From: Paenibacillus taichungensis
Lineage (GTDB): Bacteria; Bacillota; Bacilli; Paenibacillales; Paenibacillaceae
Direction of reading: 5' to 3'
DNA: 64,000 nt
NCBI RefSeq assembly: GCF_013359905.1
Contig: NZ_JABMCC010000111.1
Location: 124,001 to 188,000, forward strand
Shown: in pieces, positions 8,511 to 17,434 of the stretch
How positions within the stretch are numbered: the stretch's first letter is position 1
Layout: each line of letters begins with the position of its first letter
The notes under the pieces: model-generated
The model's input: only the letters and a program-made list of their open reading frames with translations
Database searches by the model: none
What the model was told of the DNA's origin: nothing
Made by a program: the position numbers and the translations under genes

Positions 8511-9341
8511 ATGGACGCTCTGGCATTAAAACAGAAATTGCGGCAGATTCAGTCGGCTAACCTATCCGCCCATGAAGTGGAACATCCTTACGAATTGGCT
8601 CTACATATGATGCAGCATATTGGCAGTCCAGACCCGGTTCTGCGGGATGAACTGATCTATGTTACGTTTGCGACCTGGATTGGACAGGGCGTATTTTCGG
8701 AAGAACAGCTCAGTCAGCTGTTGCAGATGGCGCTGGATGATCAGCACCTTTTTCATGGTATTGGAGAACAAGGCACGGACAGTGTGTTTACCCGAACCTT
8801 CTCTGTGCTGCTCCTGCCTCCAATTCTGAGTGTAGATCGTCAGAGGCCTTTTCTGAAAAAGGAAGATATCGAGGTTATTCATCATCGGTTGACCACGTAT
8901 CTGGAGCATGAAAAAGATGTTCGTGGCTATGCCGATGAAAAGGGCTGGGCGCACGCTCCGGCACACGCGGCAGATGCGGTTGAAGATCTTGCACAGTCAC
9001 CTTATATGGAGCGGGCAGCCTTGCTGGAGCTTTTGCATGCGCTCACTGTGAAAATTACCGAATCAAGTGTAGTCTACATCCATGATGAGGATCAGCGGAT
9101 TGCTCATGCAGTGGTCACCATCCTTCGTCGCAATCTGCTGGAGCAAAACGATATTTCGTCTTGGTTCGATTCACTGAATCCAAACGACAAGACGGAGGGG
9201 AAATCTCTTCTGGAGATCAGCCAGATGAGCTTGAATGTGCGCGTCTTTCTACAGACGCTCTATCTTGCCATACGGACAGAAGAAGCAGAGCCCTTTCCGG
9301 CTGTCCGTTCACTTATTTTGCAGGCTTTGGAGAAAAAATGA
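8511..9341 (+). CDS. DUF2785 protein
   Basis: 276-residue, mostly helical cytosolic protein of DUF2785. The recognisable core is DVRGYADEKGWAHAPAHAADAV with its conserved W-A-H-x-x-x-H-x-x-D pattern, followed by a helical repeat region. Function unknown; the histidine/aspartate cluster suggests metal binding. Last member of the 5.2-9.3 kb run of small genes. Confidence 0.8.
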   Translation: MDALALKQKLRQIQSANLSAHEVEHPYELALHMMQHIGSPDPVLRDELIYVTFATWIGQGVFSEEQLSQLLQMALDDQHLFHGIGEQGTDSVFTRTFSVLLLPPILSVDRQRPFLKKEDIEVIHHRLTTYLEHEKDVRGYADEKGWAHAPAHAADAVEDLAQSPYMERAALLELLHALTVKITESSVVYIHDEDQRIAHAVVTILRRNLLEQNDISSWFDSLNPNDKTEGKSLLEISQMSLNVRVFLQTLYLAIRTEEAEPFPAVRSLILQALEKK

Positions 9342-9380
9342 TCAAGGGACTATAAACTTGTGGACAAGGAGGGTGATAGC

Positions 9381-10091
9381 ATGACTGGACTGTCGTATTC
9401 ATGGACTGAGGATGTGCTGTCTCCTCTGGGCGAAACAGGGGTTATGATTCGTTGTGGGGATACCATATCGGAAGCGGTGCACCGGAGGGTGATGTCGGTA
9501 TGTGCTTTGCTGGAAAAGAGCCAACCGCAGGGCATCTTGGAGTGGCTACCTTCGTTTGCATCGGTCACACTGTTCTATGATCCGTTGATTTCCCCGTACC
9601 ACGAGATATGTGGAATGCTGCTTCATGAGTTGAGCAAGATGGAAGAGGCAACGTTGGATGAACCCACAACGATTATTATTCCCGTATGTTATGGTGGTGA
9701 ACTGGGTCCCGATCTGGAATATGTCGCTACTGAACATGGGCTTACGCCAGATGAGGTCATAGCTATTCACACATCCGGCGATTACCTGGTTCACATGATT
9801 GGATTCGCACCGGGTTTTCCTTATCTGGGCGGGTTATCGGATAAGATCGCTACGCCCAGACGATCTACACCTCGGCTTCGAGTTGAGGCGGGAACGGTGG
9901 GCATTGGTGGCAAACAAACGGGAGTTTATCCGGTGACGACTCCCGGCGGATGGCAATGTATCGGCCGCACACCGCTGGCGCTATTTCGTCCGACGGAAAA
10001 TCCACCAAGCCTGTTGGCAGCAGGGGATCGAGTTCGTTTTGCATCGATATCACTTCAGGAGTATCTGGAACAAAAGGAGGGCGAACGATGA
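9381..10091 (+). CDS. pxpB: 5-oxoprolinase subunit PxpB (KipI type)
   Basis: 236 residues of the KipI/PxpB family, a subunit of the ATP-dependent 5-oxoprolinase that opens pyroglutamate to glutamate. Family marks are the VCYGGELGPDLEYVA region, HMIGFAPGFPYLGGL, and the GIGGKQTGVYPVTTPGGWQ motif. I start at ATG 9381, which has AAGGAGGG at the right distance, not at GTG 9360. The next gene overlaps by four bases (ATGA), giving the order pxpB-pxpC-pxpA. In Bacillus subtilis the same proteins are also known as kinase-inhibitor components; the metabolic role is the broader one. Confidence 0.88.
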   Translation: MTGLSYSWTEDVLSPLGETGVMIRCGDTISEAVHRRVMSVCALLEKSQPQGILEWLPSFASVTLFYDPLISPYHEICGMLLHELSKMEEATLDEPTTIIIPVCYGGELGPDLEYVATEHGLTPDEVIAIHTSGDYLVHMIGFAPGFPYLGGLSDKIATPRRSTPRLRVEAGTVGIGGKQTGVYPVTTPGGWQCIGRTPLALFRPTENPPSLLAAGDRVRFASISLQEYLEQKEGER

Positions 10092-11118
10092 GTATTGAAG
10101 TCATTCGCCCAGGTTTGTTATCCACCGTTCAGGACGAAGGAAGAATGGGATTTCGCCGGTATGGAATTCATCCGGGTGGGGTTATGGATACCTTTGCAGC
10201 CAGAGTAGCCAATGCACTGGTTGGGAATTCCCGTGATGCAGCTGTGCTGGAGATGACGATGACAGGACCGGAGCTTCGTTTTCATGACAATCTGCTGATC
10301 TCTTTATGTGGTGCCGATCTTACGGCAACGGTGGATGGCCTGCCTGTTCCGCTATGGCGTCCGGTCGCGTTGCTTGCTGGAAGTTTGCTGAGATTTGGGC
10401 GATGCCGTTCCGGTTTGCGGTCTTATCTGGCGATTGCTGGTGGAATCGCAGTACCTGAGATCATGGGCAGTAGAAGCACGGATCTTAAGACAGGTTTTGG
10501 TGGGTTTGAAGGTCGTGCCCTGAAGGGGGGAGACAGGTTGTCTGCGGGAGAAGCCTCTTGGGAAGCGCAAGCGGCGTTGCATGGATGGAGTGTAGAAGCC
10601 GAGAAGAGCAACCGTCGGATGTATGCACCTGCCTGGTACTTGTCCAGCAGGGAATGGCCAGCATATCATGCTGAACCTGTTATTCGTGTCATGCCGGGCA
10701 AAGACAGCGCAGCGTTTAATGAAGATAGCCTGGAACGATTCCATAAAGAACGATATGTGATCTCTCCTCAATCGGATCGGATGGGGTATCGATTGGAGGG
10801 TGCAAAGCTGAAGCTGGAACTCGGTCAACCAATGGATCGGCTGTCCGAAGCTGTCACCTATGGTACAGTTAGGTGCCAGCAGATGGTCAGCCCATCATAT
10901 TGATGGCCGATCATCAGACCATTGGGGGCTATCCTGTGATTGCACAGGTGGCCCGGGTAGATTTGCCGATACTGGCACAGGCTAGGCCGGGGACACGGGT
11001 TGCTTTTGAACGGATTACATATGAAGAAGCACAGCAACTATTTATAGAGCAGGAGTTGGAGTGGCGGCTAACCGATCAGTTGATTCGCAAGAGATTGGTA
11101 GAAATGGGGGACCATTAA
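10088..11118 (+). pseudogene. pxpC: 5-oxoprolinase subunit PxpC (KipA type), frameshifted
   Basis: Starts at ATG 10088 as a normal PxpC (MSIEVIRPGLLSTVQDEG, then RRYGIHPGGVMD and the GSRSTDLKTGFGG motif). The frame leaves the family after codon GTT 10868-10870 and stops at 10901-10903 in unrelated residues. The expected continuation, PADGQPIILMADHQT and GGYPVIAQV, is intact in another frame from 10873 to 11118. One missing base between 10870 and 10873 explains everything (GTT-nAG-GTG); restored, the protein would be about 343 residues. No stop or other lesion is seen, so this is either a very recent mutation or a sequencing error. The end overlaps pxpA by one base. Confidence 0.85.
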
Positions 11119-11885
11119 TGAACACGGTGGATATCAACTGTGACCTTGGCGAAAGTTACGGGGTGTACCGGATGGAGTCGGATGAGTCGATTCTGCCGCT
11201 AATCACTTCAGCCAACATCGCTTGTGGGTTTCATGCGGGTGACCCGGCAACGATGCGACAAACGGTGCAGCAAGCATTGGAGCATCAAGTCGCTATAGGC
11301 GCCCATCCCGGTCTGCCGGATTTGCAGGGTTTTGGCAGAAGACGTATGGACATTACACCAAGGGAAGCCTATGACATGGTTGTGTATCAAATGGGTGCGC
11401 TGGATGCTTTTGTCCGTTCATACGGGGGGCGTATGCATCATGTAAAACCTCATGGAGCCTTGTATAATATGGCTGCTGAAGATGATCGGCTTGCTGAGGG
11501 GATCGCAGAGGCGATTTATAAGGTGCAGCCGGAACTGTATCTCTATGGCCTTGCTGGAAGTGCAATGATAGAAGCAGCGGATCGAATTGGACTGCGCAGC
11601 GTCAGTGAAGTTTTTGCAGATCGAACCTACGGCCCGTATGGGAAGCTAACCCCACGCAGTCATCCAGGAGCTGTCATTCAGCAGACGGAACAAGCTCTTG
11701 CTCAAGTGCTGCGTATGGTGAAAGAGGGCATTGTTGTGTCGACGGAAGGTACACCTGTATCCATAAAGGCAGAGACGATTTGCATCCACGGTGACGGAGC
11801 TTATGCACTAGCATTTGCTCAAGAGATACGCACGTTGCTTGAATCTGAGGGAGTTAATCTGTTTGCTCCTGGAATTGCTAGATGA
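11118..11885 (+). CDS. pxpA: 5-oxoprolinase subunit PxpA (LamB/YcsF family)
   Basis: 255 residues of the LamB/YcsF family, the third subunit of the PxpABC 5-oxoprolinase. The N-terminal DINCDLGESYG, the metal/sugar-deacetylase-like ANIACGFHAGDP and HVKPHGALYN, and the C-terminal ICIHGDGAYAL are all present. The fold is a TIM-barrel related to carbohydrate deacetylases. I start at ATG 11118 (TAATG overlap with pxpC). An upstream in-frame codon at 11061 would extend into pxpC sequence and is not credible. With pxpC broken, the complex may be inactive unless the frameshift is an artefact. Confidence 0.9.
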   Translation: MNTVDINCDLGESYGVYRMESDESILPLITSANIACGFHAGDPATMRQTVQQALEHQVAIGAHPGLPDLQGFGRRRMDITPREAYDMVVYQMGALDAFVRSYGGRMHHVKPHGALYNMAAEDDRLAEGIAEAIYKVQPELYLYGLAGSAMIEAADRIGLRSVSEVFADRTYGPYGKLTPRSHPGAVIQQTEQALAQVLRMVKEGIVVSTEGTPVSIKAETICIHGDGAYALAFAQEIRTLLESEGVNLFAPGIAR

Positions 11886-11948
11886 TTGCTACAGTATTCG
11901 AGGGCCAGAGATCGAACTATACGAGTCCGTAAGGAGTGAAAGTAGAGC

Positions 11949-12407
11949 ATGAAACCGATACGTAATTCGGCGAAGGCTGTTATTGTACAGGATGGACGTT
12001 TGCTGGTGATCCGGTTGGAGGATCAATATGGTGACGCTTATGTTTTCCCCGGCGGAGGACAAGAGAAAGGCGAAGAACTTAAGGATGCCGTTGCCCGTGA
12101 ATGTCTGGAGGAGATTGGACAGGCGGTGACGGTGGGAGAGCTGCTGCATATCCGGGAGTATATCGGAAAAAACCATGAATTTGCCGAGTGGGATGCCGAT
12201 GTCCACCAGGTTGAATTTTATTTTGAATGCAGATTGATTGATCAGAAAGCTACGATCTTCGAAGGCTCCAGTCCTGATGACCATCAGGTAGCTGTAGAAT
12301 GGATTCCACTTGAAGAGCTGTCCAAGGTTCGCCTATATCCGAAAACAATTGGTGAGTTGTTGCAGAATAAGAATACATCACGCATTTATCTTGGAGATTT
12401 GAATTAA
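11949..12407 (+). CDS. Nudix hydrolase
   Basis: 152 residues with a complete Nudix box: a glycine, five residues, E, seven residues, then RE-C-L-EE-I-G, within GGGQEKGEELKD and ARECLEEIG. It hydrolyses a nucleoside diphosphate linked to another moiety; the substrate (oxidised nucleotide, NDP-sugar or other) cannot be told. Start ATG 11949 follows AAGGAG at slightly long spacing. It lies 63 bases after pxpA and may share its transcript. Confidence 0.87.
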   Translation: MKPIRNSAKAVIVQDGRLLVIRLEDQYGDAYVFPGGGQEKGEELKDAVARECLEEIGQAVTVGELLHIREYIGKNHEFAEWDADVHQVEFYFECRLIDQKATIFEGSSPDDHQVAVEWIPLEELSKVRLYPKTIGELLQNKNTSRIYLGDLN

Positions 12408-12622
12408 AACCGTCACGTTTACGAACGGGTTCATGGATTCACCATAGATGAGGTGGGTACACTATAAGTACAGGCTTATTATACCTAAGGTAAGCTGACA
12501 GTACTTATACACAACAATGGAGCGGATAAAAATTAAAGAAGCAAAACCTTCAAAATTTTAGGCGTTGATAGGTTTCGGTTTGAACTTTAACTTACCCACT
12601 CCTTCATTTGAAAGAACTGTAG
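12408..12622. other. Intergenic region with imperfect hairpin
   Basis: No gene seen. It holds an inverted repeat with ATAAGTAC and GTACTTAT arms (about 12464-12508) and no T-run, so it is unlikely to be a terminator. The rest is AT-rich and runs into the structured repeat at 12623. Confidence 0.4.
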
Positions 12623-12760
12623 ACGTAGTGGAGGGAACGGAATCGATTCTGTAGAAGCGGCAGCGTTCGCCTTTATCACCGGATTTTCCCTTGAGAAAAG
12701 GGAATCAAAAAATCTGGGGATAACAGCGATCGAAAGAACGATCCGTACCCGTAACGGCCG
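12623..12760 (+). repeat. Structured intergenic repeat, copy A
   Basis: About 138 bp that matches 21323-21461. The left block contains CGTAGTGGAGGG, the palindrome GAATCGATTC and AGCGTTCGCC. The right block contains AACAGCGATCG, AAGAACGATCCGTA and AACGGCC. A variable centre separates them and folds as a hairpin: arms TTATCACC (12673-12680) and GGGGATAA (12716-12723), with an inner GATT..CCC/GGGAATC stem. It lies in the leader of the flavin-binding protein gene, in the same orientation as copy B. Confidence 0.75.
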
Positions 12761-12807
12761 CCTACAACGTTCTTCGAATATCCCCCAAATCGAAAGGAGC
12801 ACTTCCC

Positions 12808-13224
12808 ATGAACCAGACTGAATTGGAACAAAACATTGTAAAAGCATTGGAAAACAACCCTTTTTGCAGTTTCTCCACGGTAGAGAATGGTAAACCGAAA
12901 TCTCGCTATATGGCACTTTTCAACGACGGAATGAACATTCATCTGGCGACAAACCGCCGTACGCACAAGGTTGAGGAGCTGGAGAATAATCCGAACGTCA
13001 GCCTTTTGTTAGGTTATGAAGCAGGTGGCTCCAAGGAAGTGGTCGAGATTGAAGGAACGTGTGAAGTGACAAAAAATGAAGGTTTGCGTGAACAGGTATG
13101 GAATGATGAACTAAAAGCTTGGTTTGACGGCCCGAACGATCCCAATTATGTCATTCTGGACATTACCCCAAATCGGATTGAATACACCGGCAAGGATCAT
13201 GAGCATCAGGTGTGGGAGCAGTAA
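12808..13224 (+). CDS. Pyridoxamine 5'-phosphate oxidase-fold stress protein
   Basis: 138 residues of the FMN-binding split-barrel superfamily, similar to general stress protein 26-like proteins. The pattern CSFSTVENGKPKSRYMALFNDG, then HLATNRRTHKVEEL and a YEAGG turn fits the family. It probably binds a flavin or F420-like cofactor and reduces small molecules; the exact substrate is unknown. Start ATG 12808 follows AAAGGAGC. Its leader contains the structured repeat copy A, and a strong terminator follows. Confidence 0.83.
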   Translation: MNQTELEQNIVKALENNPFCSFSTVENGKPKSRYMALFNDGMNIHLATNRRTHKVEELENNPNVSLLLGYEAGGSKEVVEIEGTCEVTKNEGLREQVWNDELKAWFDGPNDPNYVILDITPNRIEYTGKDHEHQVWEQ

Positions 13225-13291
13225 CTTCGCATATTGAAAATCACCTTTTCTGAGAGGAAGGCCATGCCAACTATTTGGAAAAGATATAGCT

Positions 13292-13322
13292 AACCGTGAA
13301 CGCCAGGCTTCACGGTTTTTTA
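13292..13322 (+). terminator. Intrinsic terminator
   Basis: Perfect 9-bp stem AACCGTGAA/TTCACGGTT with an 8-nt loop and a T-run. Confidence 0.85.
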
Positions 13323-13699
13323 ATATGGGTCGATTCAGCTAATATGGATATAGATGTAAGCCACATGTAATATACGTTTTTAACAGCGTGAGTAATCTAT
13401 TTTCATCCAAAAACATGCAAAAGATGTCGAAATCACGCATGTTATTGTAAACTTGGGCAGGTATGTGCGGATAACGTAAAAAATAATGCTTTTCAATGGC
13501 TGAACATTGCGTTATGATTTGGAATGTAAACGATACGCACAGATATGAATAGATGTTCATGTGAGATAAACTAACCTGAGATTCTGAACCAAGCGATCGG
13601 AAAATCAGTACGCACAACCCATGAGATCTTTCGCATTTCTGCGCTTATTCGTTTGCCCACTAATGCATGATTCAATGTACATAACCGGGAGGGGTTATT
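13323..13699. other. Long AT-rich upstream region of the nucleotidase gene
   Basis: No convincing gene. It probably carries the promoter of the downstream secreted nucleotidase, but I see no hexamer pair at good spacing and no clear PhoP boxes. The ribosome binding site GGGAGGGG lies just before the TTG start. Confidence 0.4.
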
Positions 13700-15958
13700 T
13701 TGAGAAAGAGTAAAAAAGTATTATCGAGCCTGACTGCCGCTTTGGTTGCATTAAACGTGCTTGCGGTATTTCCGGTACCTGTATCGGCTGCGGACGCTAC
13801 CAAGGTTAAATTGCGGATCATGGAAACAACGGACATTCACGACAACCTGATTAACTATGACTACTATTCCGACAAAGAGACAGACCAGTATGGTCTGGCG
13901 AAGACAGCTACACTGATCAAAAAAGCCCGTGACGAAGCGAAGAATAGCTTACTGTTCGACAACGGTGACCTGATCCAGGGTAACCCGCTCGGGGATTATG
14001 TAGCGAAGATTGATCCACTCAAAAAGGGTGAGACTCACCCTGTATATAAAGCGATGAACCTGCTCGATTATGATGCAGGAAACATCGGTAACCATGAGTT
14101 TAACTATGGTTTGGACTTCCTCGACATGACGTTGGAAGGTGCGAATTTCCCTTACATCAATGCCAACGTTTATGTAGATGACGGTGACGACGATGAGACG
14201 AATGACAAGAACTACTTTACCCCGTATAAAATTTTAGACAAAAAAGTTACCGACGAGAGTGGCAAAGAGCACACGATCAAGGTGGGTGTGATCGGATTTG
14301 TCCCACCACAAGTAATGCAGTGGGACAGCGCTAATCTGGAAGGCAAAGTCATTGCCAAAGACATTATCGCTACTGCGAAGAAATTCATTCCTAAAATGAA
14401 GGCTGAAGGTGCCGACATTATTGTAGCTATTCCTCACTCCGGTTTTGAAGATATTCCGCAAACGGATCTGATGGAAAACTCGGTATTGTATCTGAGCCAG
14501 GTTGAAGGCATTAATGCCATTCTGTTCGGACATGCCCATAAAGTATTCCCAAGCGCTGATTTTGCTGGTAAAAAAGGTGTAGACCTTGAAAAAGGTACAA
14601 TCAATGGTGTTCCTTCCGTTGAACCAGGCTTCTGGGGTGACCATCTTGGAATTATCGATCTGGATCTGGAACTGGTAGACGGTAAGTGGAAAGTGGCAGA
14701 CTCCAAAGTGGAGGCACGCCCTATCTATGACACAGCTAACAAAAAAGCTCTGGTAGATGCTGATCAAGAGATCGTTGACGCTGTTCATGACGAACATGAA
14801 GGTACGCTTGAGTATGTGCGTGGCCCAGTCGGCGAAACGACAGCTCCAATCAACAGCTTCTTTGCACTGGTTCAGGATGATCCATCCATCCAGATCGTAA
14901 CCAATGCACAGAAATGGTATGTCGAAAAACATATGCAAGGAACAGAATACGAAGATATCCCTGTATTGTCTGCAGGAGCTCCGTTCAAAGCAGGCGGACG
15001 TTCAGGTGCTTCGTACTACACGAATATCCCTAAAGGCACCATTGCGATTAAAAACGTAGCTGACTTGTACGTGTATCCAAATACGGTACATGCTGTGTTG
15101 GTTAATGGCGCTGAGCTGAAAGAATGGTTGGAATGGTCTGCTGGCCAATTTAACCAGATCGATCCGGCAAAAGGTGGACAGCAACAATTGGTCAATATGG
15201 ACTTCCCAACGTATAACTTCGACGTTATCGATGGTGTTACGTACCAAATTGATGTAACTCAACCAGCGAAATACGATGGTAAAGCAACGATTGTAAATGC
15301 ATCAGCTAACCGGATTAAAGACCTGAGCTTCAATGGTAAACCGGTTGATCCAGCACAAAAATTCATCGTGGCAACGAATAACTATCGTGCTTCTTCGTCC
15401 AAACTGGCTAACCCGGACGGTAAACGTATCGTCTTGGCTGCACCGGATGAGAACCGTCAAGTTATCATTGATTACATCCGTGAGAACAAAACGATTAACC
15501 CGACAGCAGACGGCAACTGGTCGCTTGCACCAATTAAGCCTTCAGCAGGAGTAACGGCAGCTGCAATTAACGATCTTGAAGTGGTATTCGCTTCTTCCCC
15601 AGATGCCAAAGCGCTGGTTGAAGCGAACCCGGCGATGTCCTTCATCGGTACGAACGATGATGGTTTTGCTGAGTATGGTTTGAAATTGACAGGAGAAGCA
15701 ACAACGACTCCAGAAACAGGTACGGAGCCAACTCCAACGCCTACGAAACCAGACCCAACTCCAACTAAACCTACAACCAAACCACAACCTGAGAAACCAG
15801 CTGGTGGCAAAGTGGTACATGTAGTGAAAAAAGGAGATAACCTCTACCGCATTGGCTTGAAATACGGTGTGGACTGGCGCAAGCTGGTTTCCGTAAATAA
15901 AATTACAAATGTGCACAACCTTAAAGTTGGACAGAAAATCGTAATTCCCGCTTCTTAA
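13700..15958 (+). CDS. Secreted 2',3'-cyclic-nucleotide phosphodiesterase/3'-nucleotidase with LysM
   Basis: Starts with TTG 13700 after GGGAGGGG. A Sec signal peptide ends near VSAAD (residue 31). A metallophosphatase domain follows, with METTDIHDNL, FDNGDLIQGN, IGNHEFNYG and LFGHAHKVFP ligating two metals, then the 5'-nucleotidase C-terminal domain (about 370-600). A Pro/Thr-rich linker of TPTPTKP-type repeats leads to a C-terminal LysM domain (VVKKGDNLYRIGLKYGV). It would degrade extracellular cyclic and 3' nucleotides to release phosphate and nucleosides, while LysM retains it on peptidoglycan. Length (752) is slightly above the CpdB norm because of the linker and LysM. Confidence 0.9.
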   Translation: MRKSKKVLSSLTAALVALNVLAVFPVPVSAADATKVKLRIMETTDIHDNLINYDYYSDKETDQYGLAKTATLIKKARDEAKNSLLFDNGDLIQGNPLGDYVAKIDPLKKGETHPVYKAMNLLDYDAGNIGNHEFNYGLDFLDMTLEGANFPYINANVYVDDGDDDETNDKNYFTPYKILDKKVTDESGKEHTIKVGVIGFVPPQVMQWDSANLEGKVIAKDIIATAKKFIPKMKAEGADIIVAIPHSGFEDIPQTDLMENSVLYLSQVEGINAILFGHAHKVFPSADFAGKKGVDLEKGTINGVPSVEPGFWGDHLGIIDLDLELVDGKWKVADSKVEARPIYDTANKKALVDADQEIVDAVHDEHEGTLEYVRGPVGETTAPINSFFALVQDDPSIQIVTNAQKWYVEKHMQGTEYEDIPVLSAGAPFKAGGRSGASYYTNIPKGTIAIKNVADLYVYPNTVHAVLVNGAELKEWLEWSAGQFNQIDPAKGGQQQLVNMDFPTYNFDVIDGVTYQIDVTQPAKYDGKATIVNASANRIKDLSFNGKPVDPAQKFIVATNNYRASSSKLANPDGKRIVLAAPDENRQVIIDYIRENKTINPTADGNWSLAPIKPSAGVTAAAINDLEVVFASSPDAKALVEANPAMSFIGTNDDGFAEYGLKLTGEATTTPETGTEPTPTPTKPDPTPTKPTTKPQPEKPAGGKVVHVVKKGDNLYRIGLKYGVDWRKLVSVNKITNVHNLKVGQKIVIPAS

Positions 15959-15979
15959 GATTATTTAGCGGTAAATGAA

Positions 15980-16010
15980 GACCGACAGTCATCAGACTGT
16001 CGGTCTTTTT
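15980..16010 (+). terminator. Strong intrinsic terminator
   Basis: Perfect 11-bp stem GACCGACAGTC/GACTGTCGGTC, ATCA loop, five T. Confidence 0.92.
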
Positions 16011-16091
16011 CATGCTATGCTGATACGTTAATGCTTCAGTAACCGTCATAGTTGAAGTCACCAAAACAGTAGAGATAAATTTTAAGACCCA

Positions 16092-16100
16092 TGCTATAAT
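16092..16100 (+). promoter_or_regulatory. Extended -10 promoter for the EAL protein
   Basis: TGCTATAAT, an extended -10 element with a consensus hexamer about 70 bases before the start codon; the -35 is poor, as is common for extended -10 promoters. Confidence 0.5.
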
Positions 16101-16171
16101 ATTTACAAACTTTGGGTATATACCAGTAAACATTAATGAGATAGAATCACAAACTGGCAAGGGGGTTCTAC

Positions 16172-17215
16172 ATGAATTGCAGTGGCTGCAGTCCAATTCA
16201 TCCTATAGAGGATCAAGGTACCCTGTATATGCGTCCCATCTCCCCCGCTTTGCTTGAAGCACTGCAAAAGCAGGGAAGACATGTCGAACATTCGGATGAA
16301 CTCATCTGGATGCATTTTATGAATCTTGAATCTGCACAACATTGTATTGAGGACATTCTCAAGATTGAAGCAACCCTGCCAGAGAAGTTAACGGTTCAGA
16401 TCACTCCACTGTATGGCCAGGCAGATGCTGATAGCTGGATTAGTCTCTCCATGCAGGCAGCTCGACTCAAACATGCGGATCTGGTCTCCATTATCCTGGA
16501 GCATCAATTCAGCAGTCATATGCAGCCGATCGTAGATGCATCGGAGCAGATTATCGGATTTGAATTTTTACTTCGTCCTGCTGAACAGGGTAGACCCTTC
16601 AGTGTGTATGAATTATTTGAAGTTGCACGGGATACCGGACTGCATTCTTTTCTGGATCGGACAGCACGTGTTGCTGCTATCGAGACAAGTGCCGTTCTTT
16701 TACCGCATGGTGTCAAACGTTTCGTGAATTTCCTGCCTTCCTCTATCTATAACCCCGAATATTGCCTGACACACACATTTGAGACGATTGAACGCCTTTC
16801 GCTAGACCCTAAGGATTTTGTGTTTGAAGTGGTGGAAACGGAACAGATTCAGCATATGTCCATCTTGCAGCATATTTTTGAGGTGTATCGTTCTCATGGA
16901 ATGTCGGTTGCCTTGGATGACGTGGGGGCCGGATTCTCGACGATCGAAGTAATGAATCGGCTGAAGCCGGATTTTGTCAAAATAGATCGGAGCCTCATTG
17001 ATCATTGTGATCATGATTTGAACAAACAGCAGCAAATTATCGATATTGTTGAGATGTCGCGTCGATTTGGCGGGCGGGTACTTGCTGAAGGCATTGAACG
17101 AATCGAGGAATTTGAATTCTGTCGATCCGTGGGTATTGATTTGGCACAAGGGTATTATTTTGGTAAGCCAACCGCATATCCACCACAAGGTCCCTATGGA
17201 AAAACCTCTGCGTGA
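16172..17215 (+). CDS. EAL-domain cyclic-di-GMP phosphodiesterase
   Basis: 347 residues, no membrane segment. The N-terminal 110 residues are unassigned and begin with MNCSGCSPIH (a C-x-x-C near the start). The EAL domain occupies about 112-335. Catalytic residues appear intact: the signature glutamate in GFEFLLRP (EFL instead of EAL), the asparagine in FVNFLPSSIY, glutamate in FVFEVVETEQ, the DD pair in ALDDVGAGFS, lysine in DFVKIDRSLI, and glutamate in LAEGIER. It should hydrolyse c-di-GMP to pGpG. The short Cys-bearing N-terminus may sense metal or redox state (inference). Confidence 0.88.
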   Translation: MNCSGCSPIHPIEDQGTLYMRPISPALLEALQKQGRHVEHSDELIWMHFMNLESAQHCIEDILKIEATLPEKLTVQITPLYGQADADSWISLSMQAARLKHADLVSIILEHQFSSHMQPIVDASEQIIGFEFLLRPAEQGRPFSVYELFEVARDTGLHSFLDRTARVAAIETSAVLLPHGVKRFVNFLPSSIYNPEYCLTHTFETIERLSLDPKDFVFEVVETEQIQHMSILQHIFEVYRSHGMSVALDDVGAGFSTIEVMNRLKPDFVKIDRSLIDHCDHDLNKQQQIIDIVEMSRRFGGRVLAEGIERIEEFEFCRSVGIDLAQGYYFGKPTAYPPQGPYGKTSA

Positions 17216-17238
17216 ATGCAATAAAATATAGTTGTACC

Positions 17239-17273
17239 AACAAGTCACTTCGTATGATTGGAGTGGCTTGTTT
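17239..17273 (+). terminator. Probable terminator after EAL gene
   Basis: Eleven-base-pair stem AACAAGTCACT/AGTGGCTTGTT (one G-T) with a 12-nt loop and a short T-run. Confidence 0.65.
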
Positions 17274-17308
17274 AACATGCTATGTAAATTTATAAATACG
17301 CTCCCTCA

Positions 17309-17316
17309 GCCGATAT
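17309..17316 (+). promoter_or_regulatory. SigD-like -10 element before chemoreceptor
   Basis: GCCGATAT closely matches the -10 consensus of the flagellar/chemotaxis sigma factor SigD (GCCGATAA). A TAAA lies upstream at 17293-17296, but the spacing is about 12 rather than 15 bases, so the -35 is uncertain. Confidence 0.5.
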
Positions 17317-17434
17317 ATAGGATAGGCCTTTAGATTAGATGGGGGTCTATGTGACACCTTATTTAGTCAGGTTGGAGAGGTCCTACATAAAAAAAGAAAA
17401 AGGTCAGATGTATATTTGGAGGGGGAGAAGCAAG

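Noticed and set aside
12587-12966. Minus-strand frames across structured repeat copy A
   Set aside because: They run antisense through the repeat and the FMN-protein gene and have no family similarity. The similar frames at 21180-21425 arise from copy B.
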